DNA of 64,000 bases from Aphanomyces cochlioides (lineage: Eukaryota > Oomycota > Saprolegniomycetes > Saprolegniales > Verrucalvaceae). Of this stretch, positions 55,558 to 64,000 are shown piece after piece. The stretch lies in the NCBI GenBank assembly GCA_019828595.1, contig JAHQRK010000038.1:248001-312000 (forward strand), written 5' to 3'. Numbering within the stretch: position 1 is the stretch's first letter; each line of letters opens with the position of its first letter. The notes under the pieces were generated by a model. The model made no database searches. It saw only the letters and a program-made list of their open reading frames with translations, and was not told the origin of the DNA. A program made the position numbers and the translations under genes.

Positions 55558-56028
55558 TTAGCTTGTACTTGCGGCTGCGTCAGAGAGCTTGTTGAGTCCA
55601 TCGAAGAGCATGTCGAGGAAAAGAAGGAAGGACATGAAACTGACACCGTTTTTGCCAGCGATGGGGGGCAAGATGAGTCCGTCAAGAGTCATTCCAGCCA
55701 GGATTGTGATGGGAGTGCTCAGAAAGGGGATGAAGGACTGGACAAGGTCACCCACACGATATAAAACCAAGGGCATGAGAGCTACGACTCCAACCGCCGC
55801 GACTGCTCTCGAGGGTGACTTGATCGTCTTTTGAAACTCTTTGTCATCAGGATCAAAAGCTTGTATGCTGCATGCAAGCACCATGGAACTTGCCGCTGTA
55901 AGACTGACCGCACTGACCGCAGTTGCATACTTGCCCAAACCAAAGAGAGCTAGCGTCGCTTGGAGGAACGGAGGATTTTGTCGTCGAGATAACTGAAGTC
56001 GACCTTGAAACGACGGATTGTAAGACAA
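55558..56028 (-). CDS. Small membrane protein A (5' end unresolved)
   Basis: The open frame ends with TAA at 55560-55558 and runs upstream past 56028 without an ATG at the obvious place, so a first exon is probably missing from my model. Four hydrophobic segments are visible (KYATAVSAVSLTAASSMVLA, AVAAVGVVALMPLVLY, FIPFLSTPITILAGM, SFMSFLLFLDMLF). A soluble loop (FDPDDKEFQKTIKS) and IAGKNG before the last segment are shared with protein B. The family is not recognised. Confidence 0.6.
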   Translation of the reverse strand: MSYNPSFQGRLQLSRRQNPPFLQATLALFGLGKYATAVSAVSLTAASSMVLACSIQAFDPDDKEFQKTIKSPSRAVAAVGVVALMPLVLYRVGDLVQSFIPFLSTPITILAGMTLDGLILPPIAGKNGVSFMSFLLFLDMLFDGLNKLSDAAASTS

Positions 56029-56655
56029 TCCACGAATCGAAACATTGCGGCAGTCCGTGCGCGCACTCCAACCAGTGGAGGCAGAGACGACAGTGAGTGA
56101 CGATTGACATGCCCTTCAGTCTTTGTCGGCGAGATTTCTCGGACTTTATTAGCGGGGTGGATAAATATTTCAAACTATTGGGTTGACGCCCAGGTGCTCT
56201 TGTTGCGGGCGGCATACTCCAAGCCTTTCCGTTTTCCAAGTGAACTCACGATCTAGCAACAATCAGCAGCACATGGAGAAAATCAAGTTGATGTGCTTTT
56301 TAGTGCAGGCACTGAAGGAATCGACGCCCGGCCGCATCGCAGCTTGTCATACGACCCGACAGTGAGAAAGTAGAGCACGACGAGATGAGTCCACATGACG
56401 TACGAAAAAAATATTGATCGACACCATTGACCCGACCCCTCAGTCATGAGTGGTTGGTTCACAACGCTCTGCTATCCCTTTCAAGGACAGCTTTGCAGAG
56501 GAAATATCGGGCTTGAACGCAGATGTTTGTACCAAACTGCGCTCTATTCATCTCGATTGAAGTCGACAATGCCCTTGATAGGAGTGAATTGACGAGGAAA
56601 GAGTGCTGCGACTGAGTGATAAATTACTGACTCGCCAAGTGGCTTACACTTTATA

Positions 56656-57225
56656 TTAGTGAGCACTGGCGCCTTCGACAGCTACAGGAGGGCTGTCGCG
56701 TCCGTCAAAGAGCGTGCCAAGGAAGAGCAAGATGAAGAAGAGACACTCGGAGTTTTTGCCCGCAATGTATGGCAACACGTAGTTGCGAATGCCTCCAAAG
56801 CCAAGCGTCGTGACGGCGGCACCCATGAATGGGCTGTATCCATTGGCAATCTCCACCAAGCAGCCCAAGCCCAAGAACGAGAGACTCACGGCCCCGACCG
56901 TCGCGACTGTCTTGGGAGCCGACTTGATAATCTTCTTGAACGTTTGGTCTTCCGGGTCAAAGTTGAGCGCACTCAGCGCCATCAACGACACTTGCATGAC
57001 TCCCGTCGTGGCAAAGGCCGCGTGCGTCGCGTGGTACGTAGCATAGTCACCCATGCCAAAGAGCGACAGCGTCACGGAGAGGAACGGCACCATCGCCTGC
57101 CGCTCGGTTGAATACAGTGGAAAGTTGTCAAAAATGCACTTTGCATTTACACTATTTACAAAAGTTACTACGTACATTTTAGTGTGAACTACATTGGGAG
57201 CACGACACAGAGCGGTTGATCCCAT
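56656..57225 (-). CDS. Small membrane protein B, paralogue of A
   Basis: This is 189 codons from ATG 57225 to TAA 56658-56656. It shares with A the PFLxxTLxLFGxGxYAT start of the first span, the loop FDPEDQTFKKIIKS, the IAGKN motif and LFDG near the end. Four hydrophobic segments are predicted. The first ~45 residues have no counterpart in A and may contain an intron or a wrong start. The two genes are adjacent and in the same direction, a local duplication. Function is unknown. Confidence 0.65.
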   Translation of the reverse strand: MGSTALCRAPNVVHTKMYVVTFVNSVNAKCIFDNFPLYSTERQAMVPFLSVTLSLFGMGDYATYHATHAAFATTGVMQVSLMALSALNFDPEDQTFKKIIKSAPKTVATVGAVSLSFLGLGCLVEIANGYSPFMGAAVTTLGFGGIRNYVLPYIAGKNSECLFFILLFLGTLFDGRDSPPVAVEGASAH

Positions 57226-57782
57226 CACGTTGCGAGCTCTCAAAGACGTCCAGACGCACTGGTGTGATAACTAGGATAAAGCAAACTTATACGTGACGAC
57301 TTCACTGGTGTCTTTCGGCATTTTCGGGGTTTCTAGACCATGGACAATTAACTTAGTCGATGCAGTCAAGGCCAATAAGCTGAGCAAATTCAAGCAATCC
57401 ACAGGTATCTCCGACAATTACACAACAATTGTGTAGATTGCTGTGTCATTTAGAGGACCTGGTCGAGCATAGTTCCTAAAGCCCTAAATCAATAGCCCCC
57501 CCTTCCCCCGACCAGACTATGAGTTTCTTGTTTAATGTTCTCGAAACAAAAGTCAACATTGCCGAAAAGACAGTTGAAAGCCACCCCCTCAGTATATTAC
57601 TGTTCACCGTCATATAGATAGCCCTTTGCGTTAAGTTTAGTATTGTACTATCACCTCATGCACCGAATGGGGGGGGATTCGTGGGCATTCTCAAATCTTT
57701 CGTTTGCTCTGTTTTTTCATCCAAGTGCATGCAAAAACACAGGACCCAAAGGGGGAAATGTTGGGGGGGGGCATAAAGAGTC
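57226..57782. other. Spacer upstream of protein B
   Basis: There is no gene. It has homopolymer runs (gggggg near 57666 and 57763) and C-rich tracts near 57500. It includes the presumed promoter of protein B. Confidence 0.45.
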
Positions 57783-57896
57783 TTGGAGGTCAAATCAAAG
57801 AATAGAACACGCACAAGAGTCCACGACGTCACCGTTCGCTTCAGTCAGCTATCACTTGCTTACACAGGCTTGTTTGTTCTCAAGCTTGCGAGCGCG
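57783..57896 (+). pseudogene. Orphan exon 1 of the array family (C11), plus strand
   Basis: VRFSQLSLAYTGLFVLKLASA followed by a GGTACT donor matches the end of exon 1 and its splice site. No ATG and no exons 2-6 follow. It lies opposite in direction to the array, so the array's edge has also been rearranged. Confidence 0.7.
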
Positions 57897-58365
57897 GTAC
57901 TGCTTTCACGTCTGTATCGTTCCTCGATTGCAATCTTGATGTATAGCTTTTGTTTTTTGACAAAGCGATGGTTTTCATGACACCATCCGAGTCGTAAAGA
58001 AGAATGCAAGCTCCATCCAGAGCCTTGAAATCGAACGGGCAGAGCCCTCCGTGAATTGTATGCTCGGCCGCCTTAGTTCTGCAAATTTTCGCTCTTCAGC
58101 TGCCGCGCTGCTACACCCGCGATGTGGCGTCAATTTCCATGTTGCATTACTTTGGCAAAAATTTGTTGCATTGTACCCCTGGGATTGCTCTGGAATCGTA
58201 CTAGGCAATTGAATCCAGCCAACATGCATGCCCCTCTCTCTCTCTCTTCGTGGAATTTCATAGCTTTGAAATGTCATCGAATGTGCTTGGAAGTCTCTTT
58301 GTGGCATGTGATTGTACATTGACGAACAATCTACAGCAACAAGCTTGGAATGATCTTTGTGGTGG

Positions 58366-58902
58366 TTATGGCTGGTCAATAGAATCGAGCCAAGCTTGGG
58401 TTTCTCGTGGATGGCGAAAGCGGTGGACTTTGAGATGAGGATACATCGCCAACGAAGCTGAATATTCTTGTTTTCGGATCCAGTACGTCTTGAAAAGCCA
58501 GTTGATGAGCGATTCATCGGACCAGAACCGCAAGTGCGTCCAAATACTTTCATAGTTTGTTCCCCAGAGCTGCTCGTTTGTCCACCAACGATACAGAGAT
58601 CGTCGAATGAGCCGCCACAAGACTGTCCACAGTGGATAATCAAGCCAAACGACAACATCCGCACGACGAAAGACCATATCACGAGCTTTTCTCGCATGGC
58701 CAGCTAGCGCCCACGTCGGCGACTCGGTTGCCACGGTCATTTTCTCGACATAATCGGCTGCTTTTTGCCAATTGGGCTCCCACAAAAGTCCATCCGAGTC
58801 GATGAATGGCACATTGAGCTTCTTGGAGAGAGCCAATGCCAGCGTGGATTTGCCACTCGACGTGACGCCAATAACAGTGATACGACAAGGTTGGAGCGTC
58901 AT
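58366..58902 (-). CDS. Adenylate-kinase-like P-loop NTPase
   Basis: This is 178 codons, single exon. A Walker A loop (GVTSSGKST) lies at residues 12-20, a hydrophobic strand ending in a Walker B-like aspartate (VVVWLD) at about 84-89, and an Arg-rich lid region (RLIRRSLYRWW). The pattern resembles the small adenylate kinase-related or FlaR/topology-modulation type ATPases found widely in bacteria and some eukaryotes. It probably acts in the cytosol on a nucleotide; the substrate is unknown. The lack of introns and bacterial resemblance would fit ancient transfer, but that is only a suggestion. Confidence 0.8.
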   Translation of the reverse strand: MTLQPCRITVIGVTSSGKSTLALALSKKLNVPFIDSDGLLWEPNWQKAADYVEKMTVATESPTWALAGHARKARDMVFRRADVVVWLDYPLWTVLWRLIRRSLYRWWTNEQLWGTNYESIWTHLRFWSDESLINWLFKTYWIRKQEYSASLAMYPHLKVHRFRHPRETQAWLDSIDQP

Positions 58903-59385
58903 GGAGCAAATTGATGAGTGAAGTGCCTTGGAATATTCAAGATTGCATTTTCAATTGTCCAATCGAAAGCCAAGATGCGATTTGATTTCATATTTGTAGC
59001 TTGAATTGCACACGTATCAAGTGTCCTCATGTTCGTCGACCACACGACGCAATTGCAAGAAGACGAGCAAGTTGGACGCCCTGCAATGCTCCACAATGAC
59101 TGAAACATCAAGAAGGAATATGGACAAGGTGAATATGAGGACTCTTGCATGAAGAATACATGCCGGAGGAAATTTCACACTTTCAAATGTCAAAAGGATA
59201 AGCAAGCCATGTGTGTATTCTTGCTCACATCGGCGATGTCATTTCATAGCACTGCGAGAACAGCAACATGACTATATAAGCTGACCACGATGGTGCCACG
59301 ACAAGTGACAAGTGTGGATACAGACGAGGACAATAGCAAGGGGCCCTCATAGTCGCCGGATGAGAATGCGTTTAGGATACAGTGT
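58903..59385. other. Spacer between divergent genes
   Basis: I see no gene. It separates the minus-strand NTPase from plus-strand genes and should contain promoters for both. Confidence 0.5.
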
Positions 59386-59814
59386 ATGACTTTAATTCAG
59401 CTTTCAAGATTGCGTATGCCGATATGGGTGCTTCTTCCCTTGGTAGATAAAAACCATTGTATTATTGTGCGTTCTTTCTCGAAAACTTTGAAGAATTTTC
59501 AACTATCTGAGGCTCTAGCCAAAGGCCCCATGTTCTCGTTGACCTTCAAAGGCGTTCACCGGGTAATAAAGCCATCTACAGACTTTTATTCGCTTCACTA
59601 TGGATATGACAATGTACCCAAATGGACACGGTGTAAAGACAATCCACGGGCATTACAAAGCATTGAGACACCTTGCAATGGACTTATTATAGCCTTTTAC
59701 GAAGCCAAATACCTGGCAAGCTATCGCACTAATCCAAATACACTTGAGATAACGACAGAAGCAAGGTTTCAACTTGTGTCGTTGCTCATTTGTGGTATAG
59801 TCAGACTGTCATAG
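59386..59814 (+). CDS. Unrecognised 142-codon ORF
   Basis: It opens at ATG 59386 (MTLIQLSRLRMP) and is uninterrupted to 59814. It contains FKGVHRVIKPSTDFYSLHYG and a moderately hydrophobic end (FQLVSLLICGIVRLS). No signal peptide is convincing. There are no repeats or known motifs. It might be an exon of a larger gene or chance; the spacing before the glycosyltransferase gene is only about 95 bp. Confidence 0.35.
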   Translation: MTLIQLSRLRMPIWVLLPLVDKNHCIIVRSFSKTLKNFQLSEALAKGPMFSLTFKGVHRVIKPSTDFYSLHYGYDNVPKWTRCKDNPRALQSIETPCNGLIIAFYEAKYLASYRTNPNTLEITTEARFQLVSLLICGIVRLS

Positions 59815-59909
59815 ATATTTCACACTTTAATTGGTTGAAATTTAATTTAATTTTACATTTAATTGGTTTAAATGTTTTTAAAGATATTTTATTGATTTAT
59901 TTTTGACCA

Positions 59910-61525
59910 ATGGAATGTTTTCCATTCGGTCTCAGTAACAAATCAAAGCGACGACCTCAAAGCATGCACCGCTCGCCGTTTGCTCTCTCGTCCGCGGTTG
60001 TGCGGTGCATGACGCACTCTGCGATCTTCCTAGTCTTCCTGAGTCTTTATGTCGTCTACGAAGCGTCGACAACGACCGTCGTATGGTCCTCCAGCGCTGG
60101 TATCGACGTCCATTTGTCCAGAAGCTCAACCAAGCGGTACCGCGATGTGGACGGCGACCTGATTCATCTCTCGCGTTTGAACGCTGCCTGCTTACGTCGT
60201 GTCGATGGAGGTATTACATGGTCATACAACAGCTCCACAGTCGATGACACGCTACTTCTAACGCCAACCACGAACGAAAACGTCCTCCGGCAACTTTTGG
60301 CCCAATGCCCTGACGTTGATATCTTCTTTGACATCCATGACAGAGACCAGTGTGAAGACGCGATGGCTTACGTCAAGTATTTAAATGGCCGAGCGCTTCC
60401 TCGATGGATCTTCGAGCGTACATTCACCTACCACGGTATAAATTCTCCTTGCAGCTAGCGTGAAGTCGTTGGGATTAGGACAACCGTGGAGGTACATGGA
60501 TCTGTGTCCAAACACAGCCCTCTTATTTATGACGCCTCGGGCATGGGCAACAGAGTTCCCCTTCAATATTCCGTCCGAGAAAACGCTTCTAGTCGTTGCA
60601 TCAGACAACGATGCCCCGCGAGATTGGCAATTTGAACGAATCAACTACCTCGTCACGACGACAAATGCCATGTACCATCATGCCCACGACTGGTTCGCAT
60701 CTTCCTCCCAACCTATCTAACCTTGGAATAGGTATAGCCGTCACGGGAACCCTCGAGGCGCTGCGATTGTCCACATGTCGGAGCGCATTTCAAGCGATTT
60801 AACTCTACACAACCCGTCGACTCGAAATTTTATCAACATGACGATCTTCCATGCCAATATGAACCGATCTGACGCTGGCACATCAGCTATCATGGATTGT
60901 TGGCAATCTCGACCAGATTTACCACCTCTGCGCGTCTACGACGGACTGCATCTCGTCGAAAATGCCCAGAATCGATCCAACCTGCAATACTTCACCGCTT
61001 TAAATCCTGAAGACTTGGGCTCCATGCTTGCTGAGACGTCTGTCGTGCTCTGGCCCAGCTCTACCGAGTAATTTTTCTCCACCTTGGCCTTGATTATAAC
61101 TTCGTCCTCGTCATAGAAGCGGCCATGCGTTGAATCAAGCACGAGCATCAGGTGCTTTGGTAGCGACGACAAATGGATCGCCGATGAATCAACTGGTTGA
61201 TAATGGCTCGGGTGTGCTTATTGAAGCCTCCGAGGAAAAACCATCCTCGTTGCCGCTGCTGGGTGAATGGCTTCGAGGATGGCCTATTTTATGGACTCAC
61301 GGCGGCTCTGGAGCCGCCGCTGCACCACCCGTGTATCAAGTCACTGCCGATGCGATTTGCCGTGCCATGGATGCCATCGTTGCCATGTCGCCCATCGAAC
61401 GAGAACGCCGCGCACGAGCAGGCCAAGCGCTCTACATTAAAGCCCTGAAAGCATTCAAGCAAGCCATGTTTAGCCTCCGCATGCGACTCATGCACGACTT
61501 TGACGACCACCGACGCAAAGTATGA
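59910..61525 (+). CDS. Membrane-anchored GT-B glycosyltransferase, four exons
   Basis: Exons inferred as 59910-60417, 60455-60692, 60732-61067 and 61117-61525 total 1,491 nt (496 codons plus stop), and all phases close. Introns are 37, 39 and 49 nt. One predicted membrane span near the N-terminus (HSAIFLVFLSLYVVYEAS, about residues 36-53) suggests a type II Golgi-type protein. The second half has GT-B signatures: IVHMSERI, then STESGHALNQARASGALVAT with PMNQLVDNGSG, like the donor-binding region of GT4-type enzymes. A later ATG at 59964 is an alternative start. Donor and acceptor sugars are unknown. Confidence 0.8.
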
Positions 61526-62072
61526 CCCACAAGACTCTAGGTCTTGACAGATCAATCTATTATTTGCAATTCAGAAGACATGATTCCTTCCATTGTTAGT
61601 ACACCTTGACCTTGGCTACGTAAATCTATTCTCCCCAACAGCTCTGCTCGGATGTGCCCCTGCCTCCAAGAGGGCTCTATAAGGGTATGTCATTCCAACA
61701 CACTTCCCCCACAGAATCCCCCCAAGAGATGAGGCGACTCCTTAATTCGTCACTTTGATGATGAGCATCGGGAAATGCCTCGTCATCTCTCGTCGTCATG
61801 GCAGACCCTCCGTCCGGTCCATGAAGCTCTACAGTTGTGCTCCCATTGAGCATCAAGATGATATTGCAGCCGCTCTACAATAATCTTTCATGTTGGTCGT
61901 ATGTGCTGGGACTCTTGAGTAGATTTAACTCTCCAACTCGCGGCTGTGACCAAGCTGCCCCCCACTCGTTTAGGTTGAAGCCCCTTCCAATGTGTAGAAA
62001 TCTTCATAACCCAGGTCGAAGAGTCTAATAGAATGAATTGCATGTACAAGTTTAAGCTCTCGTTATACCAGA
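61526..62072. other. Spacer between convergent genes
   Basis: There is no gene. It lies between the ends of the glycosyltransferase (plus) and aconitase (minus) genes and so should hold both 3' ends. It is C- and T-rich near 61650-61740. Confidence 0.5.
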
Positions 62073-64000
62073 TTACGCATTCAACTTCTTCATCAAGTTC
62101 AGCGCACTGCCGTTCTTGAACCATTCAATTTGTTCTTCGTTGAACGTGTGGTTGACGATCACGTCAAAGGTAGCGCCGCTCTTTGGGGTCACCTTGAGCG
62201 TCAAAGGCTTGCCAGGGGCAAATTTGTCCAAGCCAACAATCGAGATCTTGTCCGTGCCGGAAATCTTGTCGTAGTCGGCAGGGTTGGCAAACGTCAAAGG
62301 CAACATGCCTTGCTTCTTCAAGTTGGTTTCGTGGATACGAGCAAACGACTTGACAATCACGGCGCGGCCACCCAAGTGACGGGGTTCCAAAGCGGCGTGT
62401 TCACGAGAACTACCTTCACCGTAGTTTTCGTCACCGACAACGACCCACGAGATGCCTTCGGCCTTGTAAGCACGGGCAACGGCAGGGACCTTGTCGTATT
62501 TTCCAGTGAAGTGGTGCAACACTTCGTTCGTCTTGTCGTTTTCAGCGTTCACGGCACCGATCAACATGTTGTTCGAGATGTTGTCCAAGTGACCACGGTA
62601 CTTGAGCCATGGGCCAGCCATCGAGATGTGATCGGTCGTGCACTTGCCCTTAGCCTTGATCAAGACAGGCAAGTTCAAGAAGTCCTTGCCGTCCCATTCG
62701 TTGAAAGGTTCCAACAAGGCCAAACGGTCCGAGGTTGGGCTCACCTTGACGGTCAACTTGGAGCCATCGGCAGGAGGAGGTTGGAAGGTGTCTTCACCAG
62801 CGTCGAAGCCACGAGGAGGCAATTCCTTGCCATGGGGAGCATCAAACTTGAATTCCTTTCCATCAGGGGTCTTGATCGTATCGTGTTCAGGGTCGAAAGT
62901 GGTCGTGCCGGCAACGGAGCAGACAGTGACCAATTCAGGCGAGGTGACGAATGCGTGGGTTTCAGGGTTACCGTCAGCACGCTTGGCAAAGTTACGGTTG
63001 TACGAAGTCACAATCGAGTTCTTCGTGCCCATAGGGATGTCGGTACGGTTCCATTGACCAATGCAAGGACCGCAGGCGTTGGCCAAAACGGTACCACCGG
63101 CTTCAAGGAAGGTGTCCAAAATGCCATCGCGGGCAATCGTGGCGCGGACTTGTTCGGAACCGGGCGTGACGTAGTAAGGGACCTTGAACTTGAGGCCAGC
63201 CTTCTTGGCTTGCTCAGTCAAGTCGGCGCAGCGGCTCAAATCTTCGTACGACGAGTTGGTGCACGAACCGATCAAACCAGCGCTCAATTCAGTGGGCCAG
63301 CCGTTAGCTTCCGAGGCTTCCTTGATGCCCTTGCCGGCCAAGTTGGCACGATCAGGAGTGAAAGGTCCGTTCAAGAGAGGCTTGAGTTCGTCCAAGTTGA
63401 TTTCGATAATTTGGTCATATTGAGCACCGGCATCGGCAGTCAAGTTAGCCTTGAACGAGTCGGCGGCCGAGGCCAAACCCGAGCGGTTCGTGGCGTGCAA
63501 GTAGTCGGCCATGCGTTGAGTGTAAGGGAAGGTCGAGCAAGTGGCACCAATTTCAGCACCCATGTTACAGATCGTACCCATACCCGTGCACGAGATCGAT
63601 TCGACACCGGGGCCGAAGTATTCGACAATGGCACCGGTACCACCCTTGACGGTCAAAATATCAGCGACCTTGAGGATAACATCCTTAGGCGAGGTCCAGC
63701 CGGACAACTTGCCAGTCAACTTGACACCAATGACCTTGGGAGCCTTCAATTCCCAAGCCATACCGGCCATGACATCGACGGCATCAGCACCACCAACACC
63801 GATAGCGCACATGCCAAGACCACCGGCATTGACAGTGTGCGAGTCAGTACCGATCATCAAACCACCAGGGAAAGCGTAGTTTTCCAAGACAATTTGATGG
63901 ATAATACCGGAGCCAGGGCGCCAGAAACCCATGCCGAACTTAGCACCAGCAGAGGCCAAAAAGTCGTAAACTTCCTTGTTCACATCCTTGGCCGTGTTCA
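62073..64000 (-). CDS. ACO: Aconitate hydratase, mitochondrial type (5' end outside window)
   Basis: An open frame of about 640 codons to TAA 62075-62073, continuing past 64000. Aconitase converts citrate to isocitrate in the TCA cycle. The three cluster-binding cysteines are visible in [10 protein letters not shown] and [13 protein letters not shown]. Substrate-binding segments include [13 protein letters not shown] near the visible start and [15 protein letters not shown] in the swivel domain. The length suits the mitochondrial enzyme lacking only its first ~140 residues. No introns appear in this part. The codons are strongly C/G-ending, unlike the array genes, as expected for a highly expressed housekeeping gene. 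Confidence 0.97.
   Translation of the reverse strand, partial: NTAKDVNKEVYDFLASAGAKFGMGFWRPGSGIIHQIVLENYAFPGGLMIGTDSHTVNAGGLGMCAIGVGGADAVDVMAGMAWELKAPKVIGVKLTGKLSGWTSPKDVILKVADILTVKGGTGAIVEYFGPGVESISCTGMGTICNMGAEIGATCSTFPYTQRMADYLHATNRSGLASAADSFKANLTADAGAQYDQIIEINLDELKPLLNGPFTPDRANLAGKGIKEASEANGWPTELSAGLIGSCTNSSYEDLSRCADLTEQAKKAGLKFKVPYYVTPGSEQVRATIARDGILDTFLEAGGTVLANACGPCIGQWNRTDIPMGTKNSIVTSYNRNFAKRADGNPETHAFVTSPELVTVCSVAGTTTFDPEHDTIKTPDGKEFKFDAPHGKELPPRGFDAGEDTFQPPPADGSKLTVKVSPTSDRLALLEPFNEWDGKDFLNLPVLIKAKGKCTTDHISMAGPWLKYRGHLDNISNNMLIGAVNAENDKTNEVLHHFTGKYDKVPAVARAYKAEGISWVVVGDENYGEGSSREHAALEPRHLGGRAVIVKSFARIHETNLKKQGMLPLTFANPADYDKISGTDKISIVGLDKFAPGKPLTLKVTPKSGATFDVIVNHTFNEEQIEWFKNGSALNLMKKLNA

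Noticed and set aside
57975..58697. 240-codon minus-strand ORF overlapping the NTPase gene
   Set aside because: It lies in another frame of the NTPase gene, has no recognisable motif, and is Ser/His-rich as such shadows often are.
1..64000. CRISPR array, operons or prokaryotic origin
   Set aside because: No regular direct repeats with unique spacers, and spliced genes are plain.

Overview
The window looks like a repeat-rich stretch of an oomycete nuclear genome, most probably Saprolegniales/Aphanomyces-like (inference). The evidence is very short GT-AG introns (about 37-52 nt), Ty3 chromoviruses with a chromodomain, pogo, PIF/Harbinger, Mutator-like and hAT-like DNA transposons, small secreted proteins, and an ordinary mitochondrial-type aconitase. 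No prokaryotic features (operons, Shine-Dalgarno sites, CRISPR) were seen.

Positions 1-55,000 hold a head-to-tail tandem array, on the minus strand, of one unrecognised multipass-membrane protein family. About ten copies are visible (C1-C10), plus a lone exon 1 on the other strand (C11). C10 (52997-54997) is intact: six exons, all frames close, 595 codons plus stop, several membrane segments and a Cys-rich C-terminal domain ending in a KWVA-like tail. C1 is intact as far as the window shows. The others are broken by transposons, frameshifts, deletions or lost splice sites.

The insertions can be read in order. Ty3 element A (3270-9133, duplicated target ATAGA) sits in exon 4 of C3. Ty3 element B sits in exon 3 of C4 (duplicated target ATAAT). 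A 5.1 kb inversion (16442-21545) then cut element B in its integrase and a Harbinger element near its left end. The 3' half of element B, most of C4 and the end of C5 are now reversed. A hAT-like element is in exon 1 of C4, and a complete pogo element (25295-27171) is in exon 2 of C5.

From 30 to 45 kb the array is interrupted. Two paralogous small secreted proteins (SSP1 30394-31002, SSP2 44727-45227) flank a transposon nest. The nest includes a Mutator-type MITE carrying two further nested elements, and a near-identical inverted duplication with 1.94 kb arms (35430-37366 and 38631-42131). The right arm alone carries a later pogo-like insertion. From 45.6 to 50.4 kb lie Mutator-like transposase remnants and interleaved inverted repeats.

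From 55 kb on the window is gene-like. It has two paralogous small membrane proteins, an orphan exon, an adenylate-kinase-like P-loop NTPase, an unrecognised ORF, a four-exon membrane-anchored glycosyltransferase, and the C-terminal 640 codons of aconitase. The best candidate for something undescribed is the tandem membrane-protein family. The best structural curiosities are the inversion, the long palindrome and the interleaved inverted repeats.
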